Shown piece after piece: positions 9,201 through 19,203 of a stretch of DNA of 41,998 nt; the stretch's first letter is position 1; each line of letters begins with the position of its first letter. The position numbers were made by a program, and so were the translations under genes. The stretch is taken from positions 1-41,998 of the forward strand of contig JACRCE010000050.1 in assembly GCA_016213015.1 (NCBI GenBank), in the 5' to 3' direction. Origin of the DNA: Deltaproteobacteria bacterium (GTDB taxonomy: Bacteria > Desulfobacterota > GWC2-55-46). The notes beneath the pieces are model-generated. The model was not told the DNA's origin. It worked only from the letters and a program-made list of their open reading frames with translations, and made no database searches.

Positions 9201-11108
9201 TTACGGCCATGCCGCCGGTACGACAGGGAGCTTCAACGACTCTATAAGCGCGCTATCAATCCTCGGCACGGCCGCAAGGAGCTTTTTTGTGTATTCGTGC
9301 CTTGGCCGGGCGAAAATCTCTTCAACGTTGCCGTGCTCAACTATCTTGCCGTCGTACATTACGGCCACCTCGTCGGCCATGTACTCCACCACGCCGAGGT
9401 CGTGGGTTATAAAAAGCATAGCTATCCCCATATCGAGCTGTATCGACTTGAGGAGATTCAATATCTGCGCCTGCACCGACACGTCGAGCGCGGAGACCGC
9501 CTCGTCGCACACGATGAATTCAGGCTCGACCGCAAGCGCGCGCGCAATGCCTATCCTCTGGCGCTGTCCGCCGGAAAATTCATGCGGATAACGGTTGAGC
9601 GCGTCATATCCAAGCCCGACGCGCTCCAGTACCGAGGCGGTCTTCGCAATCCTCGATCTCCTCGACATTTCCGGGTAAAGTATTTCGAGTCCTTCCCCGA
9701 CCGTATTCATTATGGTGCGCCTCGGGTCGAGGGACGAATACGGGTCCTGAAATATCATCTGCATGCGCCTTCGGAGCGGCCTTAGCTCACCCTCTTTCAT
9801 GGCGCAAAGGTCTTTACCCATATAAAGCACCTCTCCGGCGTCCGGCGTTATCAGTCTTATGATGGACTTGCCCGCCGTGGACTTGCCGCACCCTGACTCG
9901 CCCACGAGCGCAAGGGTCATCCCCTTGCGTATCGAAAGGCTTATGCCGTCAACGGCCTTGACGTGGCCCACGACCCTCTTAAACAGCCCCCTGCGTATCG
10001 GATACCATGTCTTTAAGTTCCTTACCTCAAGGAGCACGGGCCGTTCATTGTGCGTCTTGTCAAGCGGCGCCGGTACGCCCTCGGCTGACGCGACGAGACG
10101 CGCAGACCGGCTTGCCATGAAGGGCGCGTCGTATAAATGGCAGGCAACCGGATGGCCGTGTTCCTGTCCGCGTAGGACGAGTTCAGGCTCTTTTTGAGCG
10201 CAACCGGCCATCTCCCTCGGGCATCTGCCGGAGAAGCGGCAACCGGACGGATACGAGGCCGCGTCCGGGACAGAGCCGCGTATAGCGTCGAGCGCATGTG
10301 TTCGTTGTCCGGCAACCGGCATCGAGCGCAGGAGTTTGATCGTATACGGGTGCAAAGGCTTTGAAAATAGCGTCTTCACGCTTCCGGCCTCGACAATCTT
10401 GCCCGCGTACATGACCCCGACCTCGTCCGCGTTTTTATAGACGAGCGCCATGTTATGAGTGATGAGCAGAACCGCCATGCTCGTCTCGGATTGCATCTCT
10501 TTTATCAGACGGACTATTCCCTCCTGTATGGTAACGTCAAGGGCGGTAGTAGGCTCGTCCGCTATGAGCAGTTCCGGCTTGCAGGCAACGGCCATCGCGA
10601 TCATCACCCTCTGGCGCTGGCCGCCTGATAAGGTGTGCGGGTATGCGCGATAGATGCGTTCAGGCTCGTCAAACCCGACGCGGGAGAGCATGGCGACGGT
10701 TATCACCCGCGCATCCTGCTTTGACGCCTTTTGATGGAGCCTGATGCCCTCGGCCACCTGCTCTCCAACGCAGATGACAGGGTTTAACGAGGTCATCGGC
10801 TCCTGAAATATCATGGACACGCGCATGCCGCGCACCTGACGCATCGTGCTTTCGTCAAGAGAGGTCAACTCCTCGTTGCCGAGCCTGACCTTGCCGCCTT
10901 CGATCCAGCCGGAATGACGGTCAATAAGGCCGATAATGGAGAGCGCTGTTACGGACTTGCCGCACCCGGACTCGCCAACGAGCGCGAAGGTGGAGCCTTT
11001 CCTGATGCCGAACGACACCCCGTCAACGGCGCGCGCGACGCCTGATGAACTCCTGAAATAGGTCTTCAGGCCGATTACTTCGACCACGGGCGTCTGACTC
11101 TCTTTCAT
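9201..11108 (-). CDS. ABC transporter ATP-binding protein with two fused ATPase domains (OppD-OppF / YejF type)
   Basis: two Walker A motifs (GESGCGKSVT, GESGCGKSTA), two LSGGQRQR/FSGGQRQR signatures, Cys-containing OppD-type C-terminal segment. Confidence 0.93.
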   Translation of the reverse strand: MKESQTPVVEVIGLKTYFRSSSGVARAVDGVSFGIRKGSTFALVGESGCGKSVTALSIIGLIDRHSGWIEGGKVRLGNEELTSLDESTMRQVRGMRVSMIFQEPMTSLNPVICVGEQVAEGIRLHQKASKQDARVITVAMLSRVGFDEPERIYRAYPHTLSGGQRQRVMIAMAVACKPELLIADEPTTALDVTIQEGIVRLIKEMQSETSMAVLLITHNMALVYKNADEVGVMYAGKIVEAGSVKTLFSKPLHPYTIKLLRSMPVAGQRTHALDAIRGSVPDAASYPSGCRFSGRCPREMAGCAQKEPELVLRGQEHGHPVACHLYDAPFMASRSARLVASAEGVPAPLDKTHNERPVLLEVRNLKTWYPIRRGLFKRVVGHVKAVDGISLSIRKGMTLALVGESGCGKSTAGKSIIRLITPDAGEVLYMGKDLCAMKEGELRPLRRRMQMIFQDPYSSLDPRRTIMNTVGEGLEILYPEMSRRSRIAKTASVLERVGLGYDALNRYPHEFSGGQRQRIGIARALAVEPEFIVCDEAVSALDVSVQAQILNLLKSIQLDMGIAMLFITHDLGVVEYMADEVAVMYDGKIVEHGNVEEIFARPRHEYTKKLLAAVPRIDSALIESLKLPVVPAAWP

Positions 11109-12265
11109 CTGTTCCTCAACCTCGGATCAAGCGCGTCCCTAACCGCGTCGGCGAAGACGTTGGCGGGCAGGACGAGAAAGAACATGCCCGCGAACGCGCC
11201 CGCGAGGTTCCACCAGACGACCGGGGCGCGGGACAGTTCAAGCCTCGCCGTGTTTATCATGTTGCCCCAACTGCCCGTCTGAGGCCCGACGCCTATGCCG
11301 ATGTAGCTCAATACGGCCTCGGCAAGCACGAGAGAGCTGAACTGCAAAACGAACGTTATTACCACAAGGTGCATGAGATTCGGCACGACGTGCGCATAGA
11401 TTATCCTGAGCTTTCCGGCGCCGAGCGCCCTTGCGGCCTGCACGTACTCAAGCTCCCTGAGCTTTAACGTCTCGCCGCGTATGAGCCTGCAAAGGTCCGT
11501 CCACGACGTTATCCCCAATATCAGGCAGAGCCACATCAGCCTGTCGTTCGGCACGAATACGCCGAGCACGACGTCGTCCGGCGCAACAGAGCCGCCCTGA
11601 TAGCCCCTGTTCCCGAAAAGAAGCATGAATGCCACAATGAGGAGTACCCCGGGTATGGAGGCAAGGGTGGTATACACGTACTGGATTACGTCGTCAATCA
11701 CGCCCCCGAAGTATCCCGCGATTACGCCGAAGAATATGGCGAACGGTATGATGATTATCGTGGCTCCGGCGCCGATGATGATCGCGGTGCGCACGCCCTT
11801 TACCGCCATGTAGAGCACGTCGCTCCCCACCTTGTCCGTGCCGAGAAGATGGATGCCCGGATATTTCAACGGCGCATATTCGCGCCTCACCTCTCCAGAT
11901 GCAAGTAGTGCGTTTTCCTTTGTAAAAAGACGCGAGGCCAAGGGAGAAGAGTATGTCTTCTCCTGAGCGAGTCTTAATCCTCCGAGCGCCCTGTCAAGCA
12001 GGCTCAGGGCCTCGGGGCTGTAGATGCGCCCGTTGTTGCCTGCGGCGACATCGGAGTCGAGCGCGTCCCTCCAGCGTACGCTGTCCATGAGCGCCACCCC
12101 GGCGTATATCGCAAGCACGGTAAGCGCGGCCATCGTGAGGCGTCTTTTCCTTAATTCGCGCAACACATCCGCGGCCTGTCCCGCTCCGCGCGTCTTTACG
12201 ACGAAGTACGCTCCGGCCGCGACAAGCAGATATACGAAAAGATCGGTTGCGAGAATTATCGGCAT
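11105..12265 (-). CDS. ABC transporter permease, OppC/YejE type
   Basis: BPD_transp_1 EAA-type region RELEYVQAARALGAGKLRIIYAHVVPN; 4-nt overlap with the next gene. Confidence 0.9.
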   Translation of the reverse strand: MPIILATDLFVYLLVAAGAYFVVKTRGAGQAADVLRELRKRRLTMAALTVLAIYAGVALMDSVRWRDALDSDVAAGNNGRIYSPEALSLLDRALGGLRLAQEKTYSSPLASRLFTKENALLASGEVRREYAPLKYPGIHLLGTDKVGSDVLYMAVKGVRTAIIIGAGATIIIIPFAIFFGVIAGYFGGVIDDVIQYVYTTLASIPGVLLIVAFMLLFGNRGYQGGSVAPDDVVLGVFVPNDRLMWLCLILGITSWTDLCRLIRGETLKLRELEYVQAARALGAGKLRIIYAHVVPNLMHLVVITFVLQFSSLVLAEAVLSYIGIGVGPQTGSWGNMINTARLELSRAPVVWWNLAGAFAGMFFLVLPANVFADAVRDALDPRLRNR

Positions 12266-12274
12266 AAACTCACT

Positions 12275-13255
12275 TTAGCCAAGCCTGATGCGCGGGTCAA
12301 AGAGCGTATAGCTTATGTCGGTCAATATCAGGCCAACTATATAAAGTATGGAGCCGAGATAGACCATTGACCTCACGACGGCGAAGTCCTGCGACTGTAT
12401 GGCGTCTATGGTGAAGCTCCCGAGGCCGGGTATCGCAAAGAACGTCTCCATCAAGAGGCTCCCGTAGAAAAGAAACGGTATGGATACGACCACGTTAGTC
12501 AGCACCGGTATCATGGCGTTCCTGAGGCCGTGCTTGAAAAGAACCGTGCCTTCGGATAACCCCTTTGCCCGTGCCGTTCGTATGTAGTCGCGCCCCATCT
12601 CCTCGAGAAAGACCGTCCGATAAAACCGCACGCCGACGCCCATTGAGCTTATGACGCCGATGACCACGGGAAGCACAAGGAACTTGAATGAGTATATCCC
12701 AGTGTCATAGCCTGAGATGGGAAAGAGTTTGAAGACCTTGCCTAACATGAACTGCCCTGCGATGATGTAGAACAGCGTAGAAACGCTCATCATCACCACG
12801 GACAGGACGACCACGGCGAGGTCTAAGACACTCCCCCTCCAGTACGCGAGCATCATGGCTATGAATATCTCGACAATCAGGCCCGCCATGAAGATCGGTA
12901 TGCTCACCGCAAGGCTCGGCCACATCCTGTTTCTTATCTCAAGCCCTATGTTGATATTGTTCCTGTCGGACCTGCCGAAGTCGAACCACAACAGCGGCGC
13001 CGACTTCTGGAAAAACACCGTCTGAGTGAACATGGCCGTTCCCGACGCGCCGGTATTGACAAAGGCGGGACGGTCGTAACCGTGCTCCCTCTTCCAGTTT
13101 TCAATCGCGTCAACCGTTACGTTCTTCTCCCCAAGCATCCTTCGCGCCATGTCGTCCGGCGTATTGATCTGAAAAAAGAGCGCGGCCGTGAGCATGTTTA
13201 CCCCGAGGATTATCGGAATGGCGTACAGTAAGCGTCTTATTATGTAGGTGAGCAT
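12275..13255 (-). CDS. ABC transporter permease, OppB/YejB type
   Basis: MLTYIIRRLLYAIPIILGVNMLTAALFF start; RDYIRTARAKGLSEGTVLFKHGLRNAMIPVLT motif; start moved to the internal Met. Confidence 0.9.
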   Translation of the reverse strand: MLTYIIRRLLYAIPIILGVNMLTAALFFQINTPDDMARRMLGEKNVTVDAIENWKREHGYDRPAFVNTGASGTAMFTQTVFFQKSAPLLWFDFGRSDRNNINIGLEIRNRMWPSLAVSIPIFMAGLIVEIFIAMMLAYWRGSVLDLAVVVLSVVMMSVSTLFYIIAGQFMLGKVFKLFPISGYDTGIYSFKFLVLPVVIGVISSMGVGVRFYRTVFLEEMGRDYIRTARAKGLSEGTVLFKHGLRNAMIPVLTNVVVSIPFLFYGSLLMETFFAIPGLGSFTIDAIQSQDFAVVRSMVYLGSILYIVGLILTDISYTLFDPRIRLG

Positions 13256-13265
13256 AGGCAGGTTG

Positions 13266-13982
13266 TTAAACGACGGCTGTGAGCGTTGCCCTTGCGTCAA
13301 CGGCTGAGGCGCCTTTTCTGTAGACGATGAGAGGGTTTATTTCCAGCTCCGTAATCTCCGGGTTCTCCTCCATTATCCGCGACACCTTCATTATCACGTC
13401 GGCTATCGCGTCGAGGTCCTTAAAACCCCCTCCCCGCGCGCCGGTAAGGAGACCAAAGCCTTTCACCTCGTTCATCATCTCAAAGGCGCCTTCCCTGTCT
13501 ATCGGCGAGAGGGCGAAGGTAACGTCCTTTAGTATCTCGACGGCAAGACCGCCGGTTCCGAACATCACAGCCGGGCCGAACACCGGGTCCCGTATCGCGC
13601 CGACTATGACCTCGACGCCCCTCGGGGCCATCTCCTCTATGAGAAAACCTTCTATCACCGCCTGCGGCGCGTCGTCCGCGACGTTAAGCATTATTTCAAA
13701 GAGACCGTCTTCGACGTTTTTCGCGTTGTGCATCCCCAAGGCCACGCCGCCCGCCTCGCTCTTATGCGTCAGTTCCCTTGATATGACCTTGAGCGCCAGC
13801 GGGTAGGTAAGGGTGTCGGCCACGGCCTTTGCCGTTTCCCTGTCCCTGATCACCTTAAACCTCGGCACGGGTATCGAGTATGCCTTGAGTATGGTCTTTG
13901 TCTCAGGCTCGGTAAGCGTTCGCCTTAGCGCCCCGCGCGCCTCTCGTATAAGCGCGTCTATCACGCTCGCGGTCTTATTCAT
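13266..13982 (-). CDS. ADP-forming acetate/acyl-CoA synthetase, beta (ATP-grasp_5) subunit-like
   Basis: ALKVISRELTHKSEAGGVALGMHN and ELEINPLIV motifs; start MNKTASV overlaps the alpha gene end. Confidence 0.85.
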   Translation of the reverse strand: MNKTASVIDALIREARGALRRTLTEPETKTILKAYSIPVPRFKVIRDRETAKAVADTLTYPLALKVISRELTHKSEAGGVALGMHNAKNVEDGLFEIMLNVADDAPQAVIEGFLIEEMAPRGVEVIVGAIRDPVFGPAVMFGTGGLAVEILKDVTFALSPIDREGAFEMMNEVKGFGLLTGARGGGFKDLDAIADVIMKVSRIMEENPEITELEINPLIVYRKGASAVDARATLTAVV

Positions 13983-15402
13983 TCCTTGCCTGACGGCGCG
14001 TCGGCTTTCTTTCGCGCCCCTTCCTGAAAGCAGCGTCCTTTGCAAGTATCGAGGCGGCCCGCACCGCCGACTCGGGCGTAGAAAAGACCGGCAGACCCGC
14101 GCCGGTAAAAAGCCTTGATTTGTCCCTTGAGTACTCGCCTCCGGGAGAGCATATTATTACGGGCTTGCCCGATTCATCGGCCTTTACGGCTATTCCCCGC
14201 GCAAGACCGTCGGTAAGTCCTGGCGGCCCCCACAACGCGGCAACGATTGCAACGTCGTAATCGTCCCCTGCCATCGTCTTTTCAAGCGACGAGGCGAACC
14301 ATTCATCCGTGGCGCTGCCGGTCAGGTCAAGCGGATTGCCAACCGCGAAGTACGGAGGGAGCATGGAGGAGAGGCCGTCCTCCACTTCCTTTTTAAGCGG
14401 GACGGCCTCAAGCCCGCGCCGGGCGCACTCATCCGCAAGCGCCACGCCGACGCCGCCGCCGTCGGTGATTATCATTACCCTTGCCCCGCCCGATGGCCGC
14501 GCCTTGGCCGCTCCAAAAACCTTGCAGGCCGCGATGAACTCCTCGTAGCCGTCCAACTCGATTATGCCCGCCTTCTTAAAGGCCGCCTTGTATATCTCAT
14601 AACGCCCGGCTATGGACGCGGTATGAGAGAACGTTGCGCGTTGTCCCGCCCCTCCTCTGCCCGCCTTTACAGCCATCACCGGTTTTTTCGCGGCGCATCT
14701 CGCTGCGGCCTTGATAAACCGTTGCCCGTCAACGACCGCCTCCAGATACATGGCCACGGCCGATGTATGCTCGTCGTCGGCAAGAAATTCAAGAAGATCG
14801 GATTCGTTTACGTCGGATGAGTTGCCGTAGCTTATTACCCTTGCGATGCCGGTGGACTCGGAGGCCAGCTCGTCCATAGCCGTTACGGCGAAGGACCCGC
14901 TCTGGGACACCACGGACAGGTGGCCCGTCCCCGGGCGTTTAATCCTCTCAGGGGGGATGAAAAACGTATCGAGCCTCGATACCGTGTCGTATATGCCCAT
15001 GCAGTTCGGACCGATTATCCTCATGCCCGTCTTTACGGCAAGCGATTTGAGTTCCCGCTCCAGAGCCTGACCCGCCTCTCCAGCCTCGGAAAAACCACCG
15101 CCGATGACTATTGCCCCACGTACGCGAGAGGCGGCCTCTTCAAGCGCCTGAGCAACGGCAAAGGCTGGGAGAGCGACTATGGCGACGTCAACGGCCTCAC
15201 CTATCGCGCCGATTGACGGATAACATTCATATCCCTTGACCGATGAATACTTGGGGTTTACCGGATAGATGCGCCCCTGAAAACCGGACGAGGCAAGGCT
15301 GTCCATTATTATGCCTGAAATCTTGCCGCTCGCCTCGGTTGCGCCGATAACGGCAACCGTTTCGGGTTTGAAGAAAAAATTCGGGTCTGCGCCGCTTGAC
15401 AT
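13975..15402 (-). CDS. ADP-forming acetate/acyl-CoA synthetase, alpha (CoA-binding/ligase) subunit-like
   Basis: CoA-binding fold (VAVIGATEASGKISGIIMDSL), GPNCMGIYD, SQSGSFAVTAMDELA motifs. Confidence 0.87.
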   Translation of the reverse strand: MSSGADPNFFFKPETVAVIGATEASGKISGIIMDSLASSGFQGRIYPVNPKYSSVKGYECYPSIGAIGEAVDVAIVALPAFAVAQALEEAASRVRGAIVIGGGFSEAGEAGQALERELKSLAVKTGMRIIGPNCMGIYDTVSRLDTFFIPPERIKRPGTGHLSVVSQSGSFAVTAMDELASESTGIARVISYGNSSDVNESDLLEFLADDEHTSAVAMYLEAVVDGQRFIKAAARCAAKKPVMAVKAGRGGAGQRATFSHTASIAGRYEIYKAAFKKAGIIELDGYEEFIAACKVFGAAKARPSGGARVMIITDGGGVGVALADECARRGLEAVPLKKEVEDGLSSMLPPYFAVGNPLDLTGSATDEWFASSLEKTMAGDDYDVAIVAALWGPPGLTDGLARGIAVKADESGKPVIICSPGGEYSRDKSRLFTGAGLPVFSTPESAVRAASILAKDAAFRKGRERKPTRRQARNE

Positions 15403-15429
15403 GCAATATGCTCTCCGGCCATGTTTTCA

Positions 15430-15580
15430 CTAAGTAACCTCTGATTTATTCTTTTTTTGTCATTGCGAGGAGCGCTTTTGCGACGCGGCAATCTCGTAAC
15501 TTGCTGATTTGCCTACGAACACGAGATTGCTTCGCTTCGCTCGCAATGACGAACTGTGAATAAATCAGAGCTTCCCTAAG
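15430..15580. repeat. MITE-like element D, variant of A/B
   Basis: CTAAGTAACCTCTGATTTATTC ... GAATAAATCAGAGCTTCCCTAAG with CATTGCGAG core. Confidence 0.82.
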
Positions 15581-15604
15581 TTATACACCAGCGCTAAATA
15601 CAAA

Positions 15605-16579
15605 TCAACGGCTTGCGACCGTTACGATAAACGCCATGAGCGCGGCAATCCATGCCGTAGCCCTCATAAGCCTCACGGCGTTGAGCGCGGAGCGGATGTC
15701 AGGCGCGGCAAACTCCGCGCCTATCAACGGTTTTTCGCTCCTGACCCCGTTATACGACAATGGCCCGCCGAGCGCAACGCCGAGGGCGCCGGAGGCGCTC
15801 GCCTCCGGCCTGCCGGAGTTGGGGCTTTGGTGGTTCCCACCGTCCCTCATCCATATCCTGAGCGAAGAGCGCCAGTCAAGCCCGAGTATGAACGAGGCAA
15901 CCACCATGATGAGCGCGGTCAGCCTTGCCGGAACCAGATTGGCCGCGTCGTCTATTCTCGCCGAGGCCCAACCGAAGTATTGATAGCGTTCGTTCCTGTA
16001 TCCGAGCATGGAATCGAGCGTGTTGACCGCCTTATACGCCAACATGCCCGGGGCTCCGCCGAGCGCGAAATAAAACAGAGGCGCAACCACGCCGTCCGAC
16101 GTGTTCTCGGACACGGTCTCTATGACCGCCCTCAGCATCCCCTTTTCATCGAGGTCTTGCGTATCCCTGCCAACGATGCAAGAGAGCTTCTTTCTCGCAT
16201 CGGGAAGGTCTTCGGCCTTGAGGGCATTGATGACGCTCATGGCCTCATCGCTCAACGAGGTTATAGCCAGTCCAGACCATATTACATAGACCGTAACCGC
16301 GAACAGCAGCCATTGGGAGTAAGACGCCGCAATCGTCAGAGCCGTCTGAGCAAAAACGTATACGAGGCCGATTACGACCAACGCGGTCAATGCGCCGAAA
16401 AGGCGCGCCCTCCATCGAGGCGCACCCGTGGTGTTGAGATATTTATCAAGGAAAGCGATAAGTCGGCCGATCCAGCGCACCGCATGAGGCATCCATGCCG
16501 GGTCGCCGATTATAACGTCGAGCAGGATGGCCCATACAAGGGCAAGGGCCGTAATCTCCGGTGAAAGGGCAGGCGGCAT
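15605..16579 (-). CDS. cbiB: Adenosylcobinamide-phosphate synthase CbiB/CobD
   Basis: VIGDPAWMPHAVRWIGRLIAFLD, ETVSENTSDGVVAPLFYFALGG, DGGNHQSPNSGRPEA motifs. Confidence 0.95.
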   Translation of the reverse strand: MPPALSPEITALALVWAILLDVIIGDPAWMPHAVRWIGRLIAFLDKYLNTTGAPRWRARLFGALTALVVIGLVYVFAQTALTIAASYSQWLLFAVTVYVIWSGLAITSLSDEAMSVINALKAEDLPDARKKLSCIVGRDTQDLDEKGMLRAVIETVSENTSDGVVAPLFYFALGGAPGMLAYKAVNTLDSMLGYRNERYQYFGWASARIDDAANLVPARLTALIMVVASFILGLDWRSSLRIWMRDGGNHQSPNSGRPEASASGALGVALGGPLSYNGVRSEKPLIGAEFAAPDIRSALNAVRLMRATAWIAALMAFIVTVASR

Positions 16580-16582
16580 CTC

Positions 16583-18100
16583 TTAAAGACCCATTATCCG
16601 ATATATCTCTGTGATATCCACGTGCCCGGCTACGGTGTCGGCAAGCAGGTCAATGGACTCCTCCACGATTACGCTAAAGGGCCTTTGACCGGCCTCGCGG
16701 CTGATCCCCTTTTTCTTCCTGAGCCGGCCAACGAGCGATTGCGTAAAGCGGTCGTTGTCGAATATGCCGTGGATATACGTGCCCCAGAGCATGGAACCAA
16801 CGACTGCCGCGCCGTCGCCCACATCCACGTTTGTCCCGCCCCTCTTGGTTATCGTCGCAAACGGCGCGTCATTTACTTGGGTCTCGCCCGCATGTATCTC
16901 ATAGCCTTTGATGTCGAACTGCGCGCCGAAAAGAGAGGCCATTGCCTTCACCTCAAAGGTCTTTTTGTCCCTTTCAAGAACGGTATCGGCGTTTATAAGA
17001 CCAAGCCCTTGAGCGTAGGCCGACCCGGACTCGACGCCATAAGGGTCTTTTACGCTTGTGCCGAGCATCTGAAAGCCGCCGCAGATGCCTGCAATCATGG
17101 CTCCGCTCCGGTGCGCCTTTTGTATCGCCGTCTCAAGGCCGCGCTCTCTGAGCCAGTTCAAGTCGCCAAGCGTGTTTTTCGTGCCCGGGATTATCACCAT
17201 GTCAGCGCCCTTAAGGTCGGCATGCTCAGGGTGTTCAACGAAGCTCAATCGCACGTTGTCAATGCCCTTGAGCGGATCGAAGTCCGTGAAGTTGGATATG
17301 CGCGGCAGTTTTATAACGGCTATAACGACGACGCCTTGTCCATGACCGGAGCGGCCATGTTCCGCCTCAAGCGCGACGCTGTCCTCGTCAGGCAGGCGAA
17401 GCCCCTTTATATACGGGACAACGCCGAGCACCGGCCTTTGCGCGCGCTCGTTCAGCGCCTCGATGCCCGGCGCAAGAAGGGTCGAATCCCCGCGAAACTT
17501 GTTTATGATAAAGCCCTTTACCAGTTCTTTTTCCTCGTCCGTCAGGAGCGCCATCGTGCCGAGGAGCGAGGCGAATACGCCGCCCCTGTCTATGTCTCCG
17601 ACGATGAGCACGGGCGAGCCGATCATAAGCGCCATGCCCATGTTTGCTATGTCGTTTTCCCTCAGATTTATCTCGGCAGGGCTTCCCGCGCCCTCGATGA
17701 CTATTACGTCATAATCGGAGGCAAGCCGCTCGAAACTCTCCATCACGAACCGCATCGCCTCTTTTTTGAAACAATGGTAGTCGCGCGCGCTCATGGCGGC
17801 ATGGACCTTGCCGTGTATTATCACCTGAGCTGCGCTGTCCGTCGTGGGCTTCAGGAGCACCGGATTCAGGTCGACGGTCGGCTCGACCCCTGCGGCCAAA
17901 GCCTGCAGCGCCTGAGCGCGGCCTATCTCCCCGCCCTTTACAACCGCGGAGTTCAAGGCCATGTTCTGCGGCTTGAATGGCGCGGCCTTTATGCCGCGTC
18001 TTTTCAATATCCTCAGGATGGCCGCGGTAATCAGGGATTTCCCGACGTGAGACGACGTGCCCTGTATCATCAGGGTCTTTGCGGTTTTGTTCATTGGCAT
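16583..18100 (-). CDS. cobQ: Cobyric acid synthase
   Basis: IQGTSSHVGKSLITAAILRILKRRGIKAAPFKPQNMALNS; GATase region GICGGFQMLG; start trimmed to an internal Met (exact start uncertain). Confidence 0.95.
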   Translation of the reverse strand: MPMNKTAKTLMIQGTSSHVGKSLITAAILRILKRRGIKAAPFKPQNMALNSAVVKGGEIGRAQALQALAAGVEPTVDLNPVLLKPTTDSAAQVIIHGKVHAAMSARDYHCFKKEAMRFVMESFERLASDYDVIVIEGAGSPAEINLRENDIANMGMALMIGSPVLIVGDIDRGGVFASLLGTMALLTDEEKELVKGFIINKFRGDSTLLAPGIEALNERAQRPVLGVVPYIKGLRLPDEDSVALEAEHGRSGHGQGVVVIAVIKLPRISNFTDFDPLKGIDNVRLSFVEHPEHADLKGADMVIIPGTKNTLGDLNWLRERGLETAIQKAHRSGAMIAGICGGFQMLGTSVKDPYGVESGSAYAQGLGLINADTVLERDKKTFEVKAMASLFGAQFDIKGYEIHAGETQVNDAPFATITKRGGTNVDVGDGAAVVGSMLWGTYIHGIFDNDRFTQSLVGRLRKKKGISREAGQRPFSVIVEESIDLLADTVAGHVDITEIYRIMGL

Positions 18101-18240
18101 TTGCCGGTTAGACGCATAAAAGGTACACACATTCCTGTTGAATCAGGTTATAATAAATCAAGACGGCTATCAAGGCGCTTTCTTACTTCTGACGACCTTC
18201 GATACGAGCATGACAACGATAAAGAAAAAACGCGGATAAA

Positions 18241-19098
18241 ATGAACTGGTTCCCCTTAGCCGTCATCACGGCGATCGCCCTTGCAACGGCCGACGCCCTC
18301 AGCAAGAAGACCCTGCAAAACACCGAGGACGCGGTCATCGTATGGGTAAGAGAGGGCTATGCCCTGCCGTTTCTCGCCGTCGGCTTCCTGTTCATACCTC
18401 TGCCGCCGCTCGACGCCACATTCTGGCTTGCCGTTGCCGGTCTTCTCCCGCTTGAGATAACCGCGCTCGTGCTGTATGTGAAGGCCATCCGCGCCTCTCC
18501 TCTCTCCCTGAGCGTGCCGTTTATGGCGCTGTCCCCGGTGTTCATCCTTTTCTTCGCATTCGTCGTCCTTGGAGAAACGCCGTCAACAACCGGACTTGCC
18601 GGCATCGGCCTCATCGTCGCGGGCGCATATCTTCTGAACGCAAGCGCGGGAAGCGAGGGCGTTCTCGGCCCGATTAGGGCGGCGATACGGGAGAAGGGCG
18701 CGGTTCTGATGGCGGTCGTATCGTTCATATACGCGCTCACCTCCACGATCGGGAAGGTCGCCGTCGAGCACAGCAGCCCCGTGTTTTTCGGCTTCTTCTA
18801 TCCCTTCATCCTCACGATGATCATGACCGTTTATCTGGCAAGCCGCGGGAAGTTGAGGCTCGTTTTTTCCAGACCAAGGAGCTTCCTACTTATCGGCCTT
18901 TTCACCTCCACCATGATAATCACGCACTTTTTAGCCATAAGCCTTGCACAGGTGGCGCTCGTGATCTCGGTCAAGCGGACAAGCCTCATCTGGAGCGTGC
19001 TCTACGGCGCGCTCCTATTTAAGGAAACCAATATCAAGGAGCGGCTTTTAGGGAGCGCGGTCATGGCGGGCGGAGTGGCGCTCATCGCGCTGTCGTAA
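18241..19098 (+). CDS. EamA/DMT-family transporter
   Basis: 285 aa, about ten TM segments in two repeats. Confidence 0.82.
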   Translation: MNWFPLAVITAIALATADALSKKTLQNTEDAVIVWVREGYALPFLAVGFLFIPLPPLDATFWLAVAGLLPLEITALVLYVKAIRASPLSLSVPFMALSPVFILFFAFVVLGETPSTTGLAGIGLIVAGAYLLNASAGSEGVLGPIRAAIREKGAVLMAVVSFIYALTSTIGKVAVEHSSPVFFGFFYPFILTMIMTVYLASRGKLRLVFSRPRSFLLIGLFTSTMIITHFLAISLAQVALVISVKRTSLIWSVLYGALLFKETNIKERLLGSAVMAGGVALIALS

Positions 19099-19203
19099 GA
19101 CTAAATATCATCGAAAGTAAATGGTGCAATCTCGGCCCGCCCGTTGTATAGTCTAAGGTCGTATCGCGCAAAAAATCACGTGAGGCATCGTTAGCCAATC
19201 AAG

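Noticed and set aside
16622-18244. 540-aa plus-strand ORF
   Set aside because: Fully antisense to cobQ, whose motifs are unambiguous; a shadow ORF of high-GC coding sequence.
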